DNA of 64,000 bases from Bradyrhizobium ontarionense (GCF_021088345.1 NZ_CP088156.1:3410001-3474000), one strand, 5' to 3'; shown: positions 1-9,144, counted from the stretch's first letter. Program-made: numbers and translations. Notes: a model not told the origin generated them from the sequence alone.

Positions 1-1
1 C

Positions 2-463
2 TATCCGCTGCTGTTCGGCACCCGCTACAACTGGGCGATCGTCGCCATCGTGCTGGCGCTCGGCCCGGTGATCCGCCACTTCTTCAACGAGCGTCACAAG
101 GGCAATCCGTCGCCCTGGTGGGTGTGGGGCGTGGCCGCCGCGGGCATGATCGCGATCCTGCTGTTGTCGGCGGCCGGCCCGCGCGACGCCAAGGCAGCCG
201 CCGCCGCGCAGCCGAGCTTCGCGCAGGTCGAGGAGATCGTGACCTCCCGCTGCAGCATGTGCCATGCCGCTGAGCCGGTCTGGGACGGCATCGTCACGGC
301 GCCGAAGGGCGTGCTGCTCGACAACGCCGACAACATCCAGCGCAATGCGCGATTGATCGCCCGCAACGCGGCGTGGTCCAGCGCGATGCCGCCCGGCAAC
401 ATCACCGAGATCACCGGTGAGGAGCGCGCCGTGCTGGCGGCGTGGGCGGGCGCGTCGCAATAG
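2..463 (+). CDS. puuD: urate hydroxylase PuuD, C-terminal part (5' end outside window)
   Basis: This is the last 153 codons of a gene that begins upstream of the window. The visible part carries the end of a membrane region (a hydrophobic segment around the motif AAAGMIAILLLSAAG), followed by a c-type cytochrome domain with one heme motif CSMCH and a Met-containing MPPG segment that could supply the second axial ligand. A membrane protein with a C-terminal cytochrome c is the arrangement of PuuD, which oxidises urate to 5-hydroxyisourate in the purine degradation pathway and passes electrons to the respiratory chain. The assignment rests on the remembered PuuD C-terminal pattern; the N-terminal domain cannot be seen. 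Confidence 0.75.
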   Translation, partial: YPLLFGTRYNWAIVAIVLALGPVIRHFFNERHKGNPSPWWVWGVAAAGMIAILLLSAAGPRDAKAAAAAQPSFAQVEEIVTSRCSMCHAAEPVWDGIVTAPKGVLLDNADNIQRNARLIARNAAWSSAMPPGNITEITGEERAVLAAWAGASQ

Positions 464-589
464 CTGCAGAATTTCGTCCCCTGCCTCACATGTCAAACAG
501 CGGTCGCTTCGAGACCATTCGTCACAACGAACTCCCGCGCTCCGACAAGTGTCGACTGTTTCAATCATTTCGTTGGTAGGAAGAGGGCG

Positions 590-1060
590 TGCCGCTGCGT
601 TACCGCGGCGTGATCGGCCCGGGTTGTGCGTCATGTCCGCCCTCCATCAAACGAGAGGGCGCAGGGAAGGCCGGGCCTCGGCTGAGGCCCGTGGCCCCCG
701 TGCGAGAAAAATGCACGGGGCAGGAACCACAGGTACAGCCGGAACGACCCGGCCCTCCCTGCGCGATGGTCTTCACGCTTATGTCGCGCTCTCCCCGGTG
801 TCCGGGCTCTTTAGCCACCGTCGCCTTCGGGATCATCATCCCCCAAAGACTTAGCGCCAGCGTCGGGGCGCCAGGACCACGCGATTTCACGTCTGCGCCG
901 GACAGCGCTCGTCGCGCACCGCCGCTCGCAGCCACCGCTCCCCACCTCACGTATCGTGACGACGCGTACGCCCCTCTTCACGAGGCGGGATGGCGAGAGA
1001 CAACCACATTTTCCGAAAAAACGAAAGCGGAATATTTTTCGCCGAGGGACTGGACAGGCC
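590..1060. repeat. probable dispersed intergenic repeat, Bradyrhizobium type
   Basis: The block with the segments cacggggcaggaaccacagg (about 713), ctgcgcgatggtcttcacgc (about 759) and cctcttcacgaggcgggatg (about 972) resembles a sequence I recall as present in many copies between genes of Bradyrhizobium and Rhodopseudomonas. It has no intact reading frame. The boundaries are approximate because only one copy is visible in this window. Confidence 0.45.
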
Positions 1061-1152
1061 AAATCAGCTTGAAAGGATTTGCGAAATTCGTTGTTTGGCG
1101 CATGCGATTCAGCGGGGCGCCGTGTTGCGCGGCGCCGCCGACGAACACTCCG

Positions 1153-1340
1153 CTGTCGTCCCGGCCAAGCACCGACAGCGCAATGCGCTGTTGGTGCGCG
1201 GAGCCGGGATACATACCGCGTGATCTCGCAATCGATCCGAGCTGGCAGTCGTCCGTCAAATAGCGTTCGGTGGCTATGGGTCCCGGCTCGGCGCCACCGG
1301 ACAACGCTTCGCGTTGCCGGCCGCTTGGCCGGGACGACAG
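1153..1340. repeat. inverted-repeat element with 18-bp perfect arms, copy 1
   Basis: The arms ctgtcgtcccggccaagc (1153-1170) and gcttggccgggacgacag (1323-1340) are perfect reverse complements. The inside contains GC-rich segments that pair in part, including gagccgggatacata against tatgggtcccggctc, so the whole element could fold as one long hairpin. A second, diverged copy with the same arm sequence and similar inner blocks lies at 63829-64000, so this is a repeat family and not a chance palindrome. Confidence 0.8.
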
Positions 1341-1724
1341 CTGAGAGCATCAGCGCGGCCTCCGCGCCGCGAAACACGAGTCGACGCCAATGCGAGGCGC
1401 TGTTGCGCCGACGCCATCCAGAGTCTTGCCCAGACCACCGACTGGATTGCGTCGCTTCGCTCGCAATGACGATGTGGAGAGAGTGACGTTTCAAACGGCG
1501 CGCCCGGTTCTCGCTACGAATGCGTGAAGCCCATGGCAAGACAACCGCATCAGCGCAACGCAAAGTTGAGTTCCGATGCACTCAACTCCGATCGCGCTGG
1601 AGCGCGTTCGATTGTCGTCATGACCTTGCAGTAAAATTTACCACCCATCTGCACGCGGCTTGGCGGCAGAGAAGATGGCGCTAGAGTGGTACGAACAAAC
1701 CAGCTCTCAGCGAAACGCCCCTCA

Positions 1725-2021
1725 ATGTCGATCTCCGTCAAAGGCCGACTGGCCATTGTCGCGCTCATCGTGCTTGCCTGCTTCGCAAGCTCGGTCTTGA
1801 AGCTCTATCTGGGGCTCCTGTGCATCTCTCTGCTCGTCAGCTTTGCCATCGTCGGCGTCGTCGCCTGGCTGGTGGAAAGGCTCGCGAGCAAGCGCTACCG
1901 GGGCAGCGAGAGACGGCTCGGGCGTCGCCGCCGCTGCTCCGCTCTCATCGAAGACTCTCGGCGGCTGTCGGTCCCAACAGTGGATCACGTCGACACGCCG
2001 TCGGCAGCGGGGCGCATGTGA
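1725..2021 (+). CDS. small membrane protein of unknown function
   Basis: An unrecognised protein of 98 residues from the ATG at 1725; a GTG at 1686 would add 13 residues. Two hydrophobic stretches, about residues 7-24 and 26-44, suggest two closely spaced membrane helices, followed by an Arg-rich tail that would stay in the cytoplasm. The stop overlaps the start of the next gene by one base (TGATG at 2019-2023), which suggests co-translation of the two. The C-terminal half is low complexity, so the true protein could be mis-framed. No function is proposed. Confidence 0.45.
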   Translation: MSISVKGRLAIVALIVLACFASSVLKLYLGLLCISLLVSFAIVGVVAWLVERLASKRYRGSERRLGRRRRCSALIEDSRRLSVPTVDHVDTPSAAGRM

Positions 2022-2728
2022 TGAGGAGGATGCGTGCGGCCGCACTGGCGTCGTTCGTCTGTCTAATCAGCAGCGCCGTCGCCTGCGCTGAGCGGCCTCC
2101 CTTCGCGGTCGTCGACCACCCATCTCAGGACGGGCGCTGCATCGACGATGCCGGAACGGGCGATCTCGATCGATCGGAGACGGCCTGCCTGGCGCAGATT
2201 CCGGACGTCGCGCAACGCAACGGCTCCGGACTGAAGCTGACATTTCGCAACGGCCGCACGCGGATCTATCGAAACCAGGATGCCAAGTGCGCCGACGGTG
2301 ACGCCAAGGGCTGCGTCAAGTTTCAGCTGACGGGATTTTTCCCCGACCATGACCTCATATTGCTCGAGCGCGGGCACTGGGAGGGCGTCGACTGGCTTCT
2401 CGTGCGCGCCGACACCGGAGACGAAATTGCAATCGTGGCGCCGCCCCATTATTCGCCGGAGAAGCGCTGGCTCGTGTCGGTCGCATCCAGCCTGGGCCCT
2501 GCGGGACCGCCGGACGGCATCGATGTCGTCCCGGCGAAACGGGATCGGGCAGTGAAGGAATGGCACTATCGCGCGCCCGACGATAGCAAATGGAGCTACG
2601 AATTCGAACACTGGGACGGCGAGGATCAGATCGTCGTATCGGCCAAATCAATCGGCGACACGGGGTCGCCGCGCTCAGTTGCGATCTATCGGAAAAAGAA
2701 CGAATGGCTTTTCAAGGACCCGCGCTGA
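2021..2728 (+). CDS. hypothetical exported protein
   Basis: A 235-residue protein starting at the ATG that overlaps the stop of the preceding gene; another ATG at 2030 is possible. The N-terminus is a typical signal peptide (a basic start, then AAALASFVCLISSAVACAE), with cleavage likely after AVA. The mature part contains four Cys that could form disulfides in the periplasm (C47, C61, C92 and C100, approximate) and is rich in Asp and Trp. No family is recognised. It forms a likely two-gene unit with the small membrane protein upstream and faces a convergent TetR gene. Confidence 0.6.
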   Translation: MRRMRAAALASFVCLISSAVACAERPPFAVVDHPSQDGRCIDDAGTGDLDRSETACLAQIPDVAQRNGSGLKLTFRNGRTRIYRNQDAKCADGDAKGCVKFQLTGFFPDHDLILLERGHWEGVDWLLVRADTGDEIAIVAPPHYSPEKRWLVSVASSLGPAGPPDGIDVVPAKRDRAVKEWHYRAPDDSKWSYEFEHWDGEDQIVVSAKSIGDTGSPRSVAIYRKKNEWLFKDPR

Positions 2729-2752
2729 TCGCGTCAACGCGCCGCCTGCGCC

Positions 2753-3376
2753 TCATCCCTTCGCCCGCGTCCGCTTCGCCTCCAGCGCGATCAGATATGT
2801 GGCCATCATCTCCGGCAGGGCGGCGACCACGACGTCGCGGCTGCGCGGGTCCTGCTCGCGGGTAAACAGCAGCGTGCCGAGCACGACCGCATCGAAGGTG
2901 GTGGCTGCCTGCGAGCCCAGCTCCTGGCCGAGCCTGGCGCGCATCACCCGGTCTATCACCGTCCTGAACTCGGCATGCATGGTCTGGTCGTGCAGATCGA
3001 GCGTTGCCAGCGCATCGGGATGGCGCACGAAGTAGCGGATCGCCCAGCCGATCAGCTGCTCGATCACGTCGGCAGGCGACAGCGAGGCCCATTCGGCATC
3101 GCTTCGCTGCAGCACGCGATCGAAGGCCGGCTGCAGCTCGGCATCATGACGCTCGGCCAGCGCATCGAGCATCTGATCCTTGTCGCGGAAGAAATGATAA
3201 ACCGAGCCGATCGACGCGCCGGCACGCTGGGCCGCCGCATGCATGCTGACGGCATCGAGACCGGACTCCGCAATCAGGGCCGCGGCCGCATCGAGCAGCT
3301 GCTCGCGGCGCTCGCGCCCGCGCGCCTGCCGCGGCGCGCGCGGCGTCGTTCGCACAGATTCCTCCGGTTTCGTCAC
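2753..3376 (-). CDS. TetR/AcrR family transcriptional regulator
   Basis: About 207 residues from a GTG at 3376; the open frame extends upstream to 3514 but that part is Arg/Gly-rich and does not look like protein. The helix-turn-helix is clear at about residues 20-65 (QLLDAAAALIAESG, then GASIGSVYHFFRDKDQML). The C-terminal ligand domain resembles the TetR_C type of efflux repressors. It is divergent from an RND efflux operon, and an operator-like palindrome lies in the shared region (3528-3557), so it most likely represses the pump and itself until an inducer binds. The start codon is uncertain because no strong ribosome site is visible. Confidence 0.85.
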   Translation of the reverse strand: MTKPEESVRTTPRAPRQARGRERREQLLDAAAALIAESGLDAVSMHAAAQRAGASIGSVYHFFRDKDQMLDALAERHDAELQPAFDRVLQRSDAEWASLSPADVIEQLIGWAIRYFVRHPDALATLDLHDQTMHAEFRTVIDRVMRARLGQELGSQAATTFDAVVLGTLLFTREQDPRSRDVVVAALPEMMATYLIALEAKRTRAKG

Positions 3377-3759
3377 ATCTTTTCGTCGCACGTCTCGTTC
3401 GAGCTTTCGTTCTGATCGTCCGGGGCAGGCGGGGCGCCGGGATGGCCCTCCCGTGGCTTTCGAACCGGCCGGCTCTCCCCTTCCCTTTCCTTCGATACGA
3501 CATTTTACGCCCAAACGGGAATTTTACTAGACAATTTATTCTAGACATGATTGTCTAATTCACTCGCTGTCAAGGGGATGATGCTCAGCTTGACCCCGAA
3601 CGCCGTACTCCCTCCAACGGACAACCGCTGGTTGGGGTACATTGGCTGTGACTGCGACCACACGTCCTACACCTCCGGACGAAAGAGACGACCGATGGTC
3701 CTCGACCTCCGGCCGGATCAGCGACCGTCAACCATTTCCTTGGGCTCGAACGTGCAACC
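3377..3759. other. divergent regulatory region between tetR and the RND operon
   Basis: 383 bases without a credible gene. The AT-rich part at about 3505-3560 carries the probable TetR operator and is where promoters for both directions would be expected. The distal part (3560-3759) would be an unusually long leader of the efflux operon; the 70-residue open frame in it does not resemble a protein. Confidence 0.5.
3528..3557. promoter_or_regulatory. probable TetR operator with three half-sites
   Basis: TAGACA (3542-3547) and TGTCTA (3552-3557) form a palindrome with a 4-base spacer, and a further TAGACAAT lies at 3528-3535, 14 bases upstream in direct orientation. The site sits in the only AT-rich stretch between the divergent tetR and RND genes, as expected for an autoregulated TetR repressor. 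Confidence 0.65.
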
Positions 3760-4884
3760 ATGACCTTCCTCAGGCGACCTTCATCTCCCCCGCGCGGGTC
3801 CGGCTCGCGCCTGCTGGCGGCAGCCGGCTGTGCCGCAATCGGGCTGTTGCTCGCCGGCTGCAATCAGAAGACCGCAGTGACGGCGCAGCCGTCCCGGCTG
3901 GTCCGGACCGAGATCGTGAAACTGTCCGAGCGGCGGCAATCGATCACGCTCACCGGCGACGTCCAGGCGCGCGTGCTTGCAGACCTGTCGTTCCGGGTCA
4001 GCGGCCGCGTCACCGAGCGGCTCGTCGAGGTCGGTGCGCACGTCAAGGCCGGGCAGTTGCTCGCCAAGATCGATCCGGCCGAGCAGCAGGCCGATCTCGA
4101 CTCCGCCGAGGCCGCCGTGACGGCTGCGGAGTCGCAGGTCAAGGTCGCGACCTCCAATTTCAACCGGCAGCAGACCTTGCTGACCAGCGGCTTCACGACG
4201 CGCGCGACCTTCGATCAGGCTCAGGAGACGTTGCGGACGGCTGAAGGTTCGCTGGAATCCGCCAAGGCCCAGCGCGACACCGCCAAGGACGCACTCACCT
4301 TCACCGAGCTGCGCGCCGACGCCGACGGCACCATCACCGCGCGTAACGTCGAGGTCGGTCAGGTCGCGCAGGCGGCGCAGTCTGTGTTCACGCTGGCGCA
4401 TGACGGCGACCGCGACGCCGTGATCGACGTCTACGAGGCGGCGCTGTCGTTGAAGTTCGACGGCAGCAAGGCGGCGCTGGCGCTGCTCTCGGATCCCTCG
4501 GTGACCGCCAAGGGACAAGTGCGCGAGGTCTCGCCGACCATCGATCCCAAATCCGGGACAGTCCGTGTCAAGATGGCGATCGAGAATCCGCCGCCCGAGA
4601 TGACCCTCGGCAGCGCCGTGACCGTCACCGGCTTCATCAAGCCGGAGCAGCGCATCGTGCTGCCCTGGAGCGCGCTCACCGCGGCAGGCAAAACACCCGC
4701 GGTGTGGCTGGTCGATGCCGCCGACAAGTCGGTCTCGCTCAAGCCGATCACGATCGAGGACTATGAGACCGGAGCGTTCGTCGTCTCCACCGGGCTCAAG
4801 CCCGGCGATCGCGTCGTCACCGAGGGCGGCAAGCTGCTGAGCGTCGGACAAAAGATCACATTCAACGAGGAGGCGCGGTCGTGA
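3760..4884 (+). CDS. RND efflux periplasmic adaptor lipoprotein (HlyD/MFP family), first copy
   Basis: A 374-residue membrane fusion protein. The N-terminus has a hydrophobic signal ending in a lipobox (LLLAGC, about residues 30-35), so it should be lipid-anchored on the periplasmic side of the inner membrane. A lipoyl/biotinyl-like half-motif (LSFRVSGRV...VGAHVKAGQLLAKID) is followed by a helical hairpin (about 110-190) and a beta-barrel region. It links an inner-membrane RND pump to an outer-membrane channel. First gene of an operon with a second adaptor (overlapping) and the permease; probably controlled by the divergent TetR. Confidence 0.9.
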   Translation: MTFLRRPSSPPRGSGSRLLAAAGCAAIGLLLAGCNQKTAVTAQPSRLVRTEIVKLSERRQSITLTGDVQARVLADLSFRVSGRVTERLVEVGAHVKAGQLLAKIDPAEQQADLDSAEAAVTAAESQVKVATSNFNRQQTLLTSGFTTRATFDQAQETLRTAEGSLESAKAQRDTAKDALTFTELRADADGTITARNVEVGQVAQAAQSVFTLAHDGDRDAVIDVYEAALSLKFDGSKAALALLSDPSVTAKGQVREVSPTIDPKSGTVRVKMAIENPPPEMTLGSAVTVTGFIKPEQRIVLPWSALTAAGKTPAVWLVDAADKSVSLKPITIEDYETGAFVVSTGLKPGDRVVTEGGKLLSVGQKITFNEEARS

Positions 4885-5957
4885 TGATGCCGATACGTTG
4901 TGTCGTTCCGCTCGGCGCGCTCGCTCTGCTCGCCGGCTGCAACGAGAAAGCCGCGGCTCCCGAGCCGGTCCGGCCGGTGCTGTCGATGAAGGTCGAGCCG
5001 CAGGCGGCCAATGGCTCGGCCGTCAGCGGCACGATCGAGCCGCGCTACAAGGCCGATCTGAGCTTCCGGGTGTTGGGACGACTGATCGCGCGGCCGGTGT
5101 TCGTCGGCGACATGGTCAAGCAGGACCAGGTGGTGGCGGCGATCGATCCCGCCGCGCTCGAGCTTGCGATGCGCGCGTCGGCCGCTGAGGTCTCGCGCAG
5201 CCAGGCGCAGCTGACCAACGCGACCGGCACCGAAGGCCGGCAGCGCACCTTGCTGGAAACCGACGCCACGACGAAGGCGACGCTGGAGAGCGCCGAGCAG
5301 TCGCGCGCGGCCGCCCAGGCCTCCGTCGTCAAGGCGCAGTCCAACCTCGCCAAGGCGCGCGAGCAGCTCGGCTACGCACAACTGAAGGCAGACTTCGCCG
5401 GCATCGTCACGGCCGTCGGCGCCGAAGTCGGCCAGGTCGTTTCGCCGGGCGTCAGCGTCGTCACCGTCGCGCGGCCCGACGTCCGCGACGCCGTCATCGA
5501 TGTCGGCGAGGACGTTGCGGGCAGCCTGCAGGCCGACACGCCGTTTACGGTGAGGCTGCAGGTCGATCCCCGGATCAGCACCACCGGCAAGGTGCGCGAG
5601 ATCGGGCCGCGGGCCGATGCGACGACCCGCACGCGCCGCATCCGGATCACGCTCGACAATCCGCCGGAGATCATGCGCCTCGGCACCACGGTGACCGCGA
5701 CGCTGGATACCGAACAGAAGACGGTCATCAGGCTGCCGCGCTCGGCTGTCCTCGAGCAGAACGACAAGAGCTTCGTCTGGCTGGTCGATACCGCCAGCAA
5801 GACGGTCAAGCAGCAGGAAATCACGATCGCCCGCAACGAGGACGGCAGCATCCGCGTCACCACCGGCCTCGAAGCCGGGCAGCGCGTCGTCACCGCCGGC
5901 GTGCACAGTCTCAAGGATGGCCAGCCCGTCCGCATCGATCAGGAATCGCAGCCGTGA
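4881..5957 (+). CDS. RND efflux periplasmic adaptor lipoprotein, second copy
   Basis: A 358-residue paralogue of the preceding adaptor, with its own lipobox (LALLAGC, about residues 14-20), the same lipoyl-like segment (LSFRVLGRL), a helical hairpin and the closing GLEAGQRVVTAG region typical of MFPs. A GAGGAGG ribosome site at 4866-4872 fits the GTG at 4881; the ATG at 4884, which overlaps the upstream stop as TGATG, is the alternative. Its stop overlaps the permease start as GTGA. Two different adaptors with one permease suggest that they assemble as a mixed adaptor ring, which is an inference. Confidence 0.9.
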   Translation: MMMPIRCVVPLGALALLAGCNEKAAAPEPVRPVLSMKVEPQAANGSAVSGTIEPRYKADLSFRVLGRLIARPVFVGDMVKQDQVVAAIDPAALELAMRASAAEVSRSQAQLTNATGTEGRQRTLLETDATTKATLESAEQSRAAAQASVVKAQSNLAKAREQLGYAQLKADFAGIVTAVGAEVGQVVSPGVSVVTVARPDVRDAVIDVGEDVAGSLQADTPFTVRLQVDPRISTTGKVREIGPRADATTRTRRIRITLDNPPEIMRLGTTVTATLDTEQKTVIRLPRSAVLEQNDKSFVWLVDTASKTVKQQEITIARNEDGSIRVTTGLEAGQRVVTAGVHSLKDGQPVRIDQESQP

Positions 5958-8900
5958 AGTCCTTCAATCTCTCCGACTGGGCGCTCGAGCATCGCTCGCT
6001 CGTCTGGTATTTCATGATCGCCTTCATGGCCGCAGGTCTGTTTTCCTATCTGCATCTCGGCCGTGAGGAGGATCCCGCCTTCACGATCAAGACGATGCTG
6101 ATCCAGGCGAAATGGCCCGGCGCCTCCGCCGAGGAGATGACGCGCCAGGTCACGGACCGGATCGAGAAGAAGCTCGAGGAGCTGCCGGCACTCGACTACA
6201 CCAAGAGCCTGACCGTTCCCGGCCAGACCACCGTGTTCGTCAATTTGCGCGATACGACCAAGGCGCGCGACGTGGTGCCGACCTGGCTGCAGGTGCGCAA
6301 CCTCATCAACGACATCAAGGGCGACTTCCCGTCGGGCGTGGTCGGGCCGGGATTCAACGACCGCTTCGGCGACGTGTTCGGCAACATTTACGCCTTCACC
6401 AGCGACGGGCTCAGCCAGCGCCAGCTGCGCGACCGGGTCGAAGAGGTCCGCGCCAAGGTGTTGACCGTGCCCAATGTCGGCCGCGTCGATATCGTCGGCG
6501 CCCAGAACGAGGTGATCTATCTGGAATTCTCGCCGCGCAAGGTGGCCGCGCTCGGCATCGACCAGCGCACCATCCTGACCGCGCTACAGGCGCAGAATGC
6601 GGTGTCGCCCTCCGGCGTGCTGCAGGCGGGGCCCGAGCGGGTCGCCGTGCGTGTCTCCGGCCAGTTCACCTCGGAAGAGAGCCTCAAGGCAATCAATCTG
6701 CGCATCAACGACCGCTTCTTCCCGTTGACCGACGTCGCCACCATCAGCCGCGGCTACGAGGATCCGCCGACGTCGCTGTTCCGCTTCAACGGCCAGCCCG
6801 CGATCGGGCTCGCCATCGGCATGAAGGCCGGCGCCAATCTGCTGGAGTTCGGTGATGCCCTGAAGCAGGAGATGACCAAGGTCATAGCCGATCTGCCGGT
6901 CGGCGTCGGCGTGCACCTGGTCTCCGACCAGCCGAAGATCGTCGAGGAGGCGGTCGGCGGCTTCACCAAGGCGCTCTACGAAGCCGTCATCATCGTGCTC
7001 GCGATCAGCTTCATCAGCCTTGGCGTGCGCGCCGGGCTGGTGGTCGCGATCTCGATCCCGCTGGTGCTCGCCATCACCTTCCTGGTCATGGCCTATACCG
7101 GCATCTCGTTGCAGCGCATCTCGTTGGGCGCACTGATCATCGCGCTCGGCCTCTTGGTCGACGACGCCATGATCGCGGTCGAGATGATGGTGGCGCGGCT
7201 CGAGGTCGGAGACTCGCTGCGCAAGGCCGCGACCTACGTCTACACCTCCACCGCCTTCCCGATGCTGACGGGCACGCTGGTCACGGTCGCCGGCTTCATT
7301 CCGATCGGTCTCAACAACAGCGCCGCCGGCGAGTTCACCTTCACGCTGTTCGTCGTGATCGCGGTGTCGCTGGTGGTGTCGTGGATCGTGGCGGTGCTGT
7401 TCACGCCATTGCTCGGCGTCACCATCCTGCCCGCCTCTCTGCCCAACCATCACGCCGAGGCTGGCCGGCTGGCGCGCATGTTCCGCGCAGTGCTCGGCGC
7501 CTGCATGCAGCATCGCTGGAGCACGATCATCGTCACCGTCCTCGTGTTCGGGCTGTCGGTGGTCGGCATGGGCTTCGTGCAGCAGCAGTTCTTCCCCTCC
7601 TCCGACCGCAACGAGCTCATCATCGACTTCAACCTGCCGCAGAACTCCTCGATCGCGGAGACCAACGCGCAGATGGCGAAGTTCGAGCAGGAGGCGCTGA
7701 AGGACAATCCCGACATCGACCATTGGTCGACCTATGTCGGCTCGGGTGCGCAGCGCTTCGTGCTGTCGTTCGACGTACAGCCTGCCGACTTGTCGTTCGG
7801 GCAGATCATCATCGTGACCAAGAACCTCGAGGTGCGCGATCGCGCCCGGGCCAAGCTGCAGGCCTATCTCACCAAGACCTTCCCCGGCACCGATGCCTAT
7901 GTGCATCTGCTCGACATCGGCCCGCCGGTCGGCCGTCCGGTGCAGTACCGCGTCAGCGGCCCCGACGTGGCCAAGGCGCGCGAGATCGCGCAGCAGGTCG
8001 CCGGCATCATGCGGAGCAACTCTCATCTCGGCGCCGTCGTGTTCGACTGGATGGAGCCGGCGCGCGTGGTGAAGGTCGACGTGCTGCAGGACAAGGCGCG
8101 CCAGCTCGGCGTCACCTCGGAGGACATCGCCAACGCGCTGAACAGCGTGCTCGACGGCACCTCGATCACGCAGGTGCGCGACGACATCTACCTGATCGAC
8201 GTCCGCGGCCGCGCCAATGCCAAGGAACGGCAATCGCTGGAGACGCTGCGCGACCTGCAGCTATCGGGATCGAACGGCCAGTCGATCCCGCTCGCCGCGC
8301 TGGCGACCTTGCGCTACCAGATCGAGCAGCCGGAGATCTGGCGGCGCTCGCGGCAACCGACGCTGACCTTGAAGGCCAGCGTGGTCGATCAGGTGCAGCC
8401 AAACACGGTGGTCGATCAGCTCAAGCCCGAGATCGCAGCCTTCAACGCCAAGCTTCCGGTCGGCTACAACGTCGTCACCGGCGGCTCAGTCGAGGAAAGC
8501 GCCAAGAGCCAGGCACCGATCATCGCCGTCGTGCCGATCATGCTGTTCACCATGGCCACGATCCTGATGCTGCAGCTGCAGAGCTTCCATAGGCTGTTCC
8601 TGGTGTTCGCCGTGGCGCCGTTGGCCCTGATCGGCGTGGTGGCGGCGCTGTTGCCCAGCGGCGCGCCGCTCGGCTTCGTCGCCATCCTCGGCGTGCTCGC
8701 GCTGATCGGCATCCTGATCCGCAACTCCGTCATCCTGATCGTGCAGATCGAGCATCTGCGCGACGAAGGACGGCCGCCCTGGGAGGCGGTCATGGAGGCG
8801 ACCGAGCACCGCATGCGACCAATCATGCTGACCGCGGCCGCCGCCTCGCTCGCGCTGATCCCGATCGCGCGCGAGGTCTTCTGGGGCCCGATGGCCTATG

Positions 8901-9031
8901 CGATGATGGGCGGCATCATCGTCGGCACCGTGCTGACCCTGCTGTTCCTGCCGGCGCTCTATGTCGCCTGGTTCCGCATCAAGGCGCCGGACAGCACCGC
9001 GGCTCCCGAGGCCACGCCGCACGGCGCGTGA
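5954..9031 (+). CDS. RND family efflux transporter permease
   Basis: A 1025-residue inner-membrane proton antiporter of the AcrB/MexB type. It has the usual layout of twelve membrane helices and two large periplasmic loops, a first helix near residue 20, and the proton-relay pair Asp403-Asp404 in the fourth helix (LGLLVDDAMIAVE). The GTG start overlaps the stop of the second adaptor. No outer-membrane factor gene follows, so the pump must borrow a channel encoded elsewhere. The substrate cannot be read from sequence; the TetR context suggests drugs, detergents or plant-derived compounds. Confidence 0.93.
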   Translation: MKSFNLSDWALEHRSLVWYFMIAFMAAGLFSYLHLGREEDPAFTIKTMLIQAKWPGASAEEMTRQVTDRIEKKLEELPALDYTKSLTVPGQTTVFVNLRDTTKARDVVPTWLQVRNLINDIKGDFPSGVVGPGFNDRFGDVFGNIYAFTSDGLSQRQLRDRVEEVRAKVLTVPNVGRVDIVGAQNEVIYLEFSPRKVAALGIDQRTILTALQAQNAVSPSGVLQAGPERVAVRVSGQFTSEESLKAINLRINDRFFPLTDVATISRGYEDPPTSLFRFNGQPAIGLAIGMKAGANLLEFGDALKQEMTKVIADLPVGVGVHLVSDQPKIVEEAVGGFTKALYEAVIIVLAISFISLGVRAGLVVAISIPLVLAITFLVMAYTGISLQRISLGALIIALGLLVDDAMIAVEMMVARLEVGDSLRKAATYVYTSTAFPMLTGTLVTVAGFIPIGLNNSAAGEFTFTLFVVIAVSLVVSWIVAVLFTPLLGVTILPASLPNHHAEAGRLARMFRAVLGACMQHRWSTIIVTVLVFGLSVVGMGFVQQQFFPSSDRNELIIDFNLPQNSSIAETNAQMAKFEQEALKDNPDIDHWSTYVGSGAQRFVLSFDVQPADLSFGQIIIVTKNLEVRDRARAKLQAYLTKTFPGTDAYVHLLDIGPPVGRPVQYRVSGPDVAKAREIAQQVAGIMRSNSHLGAVVFDWMEPARVVKVDVLQDKARQLGVTSEDIANALNSVLDGTSITQVRDDIYLIDVRGRANAKERQSLETLRDLQLSGSNGQSIPLAALATLRYQIEQPEIWRRSRQPTLTLKASVVDQVQPNTVVDQLKPEIAAFNAKLPVGYNVVTGGSVEESAKSQAPIIAVVPIMLFTMATILMLQLQSFHRLFLVFAVAPLALIGVVAALLPSGAPLGFVAILGVLALIGILIRNSVILIVQIEHLRDEGRPPWEAVMEATEHRMRPIMLTAAAASLALIPIAREVFWGPMAYAMMGGIIVGTVLTLLFLPALYVAWFRIKAPDSTAAPEATPHGA

Positions 9032-9144
9032 GGCGCCGAACGGCCGGGAATCGCAGATAATTGCGTGGGATAAGCCGTCCGCGTGGGTTAAACGCCACGC
9101 GGCGGCCGGTTAGATTCGGCCTCCATGAGCGAAGGATGCGAATC

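Larger units (their letters stand above)
464..1724. other. 1.26-kb intergenic region without a credible gene
   Basis: The open frames here overlap one another on both strands, have low-complexity Arg/Pro/Ala translations and lack ribosome binding sites, so none is called. The stretch holds a long repeat-like segment (about 590-1060), a 188-bp inverted-repeat element (1153-1340), and a short piece at about 1438-1470 (gactggattgcgtcgcttcg) of a type that recurs in Bradyrhizobium intergenic DNA as I remember it. A promoter for the following small gene would lie in the relatively AT-rich part around 1600-1680. Confidence 0.6.

Noticed and set aside
589..1263. Overlapping open frames in the region after puuD
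   Set aside because: Several frames on both strands cover the same DNA, all low complexity; the region looks like repeats.
3551..3763. 70-residue open frame in the RND leader
   Set aside because: It starts within the operator palindrome and has no protein-like composition or ribosome site.
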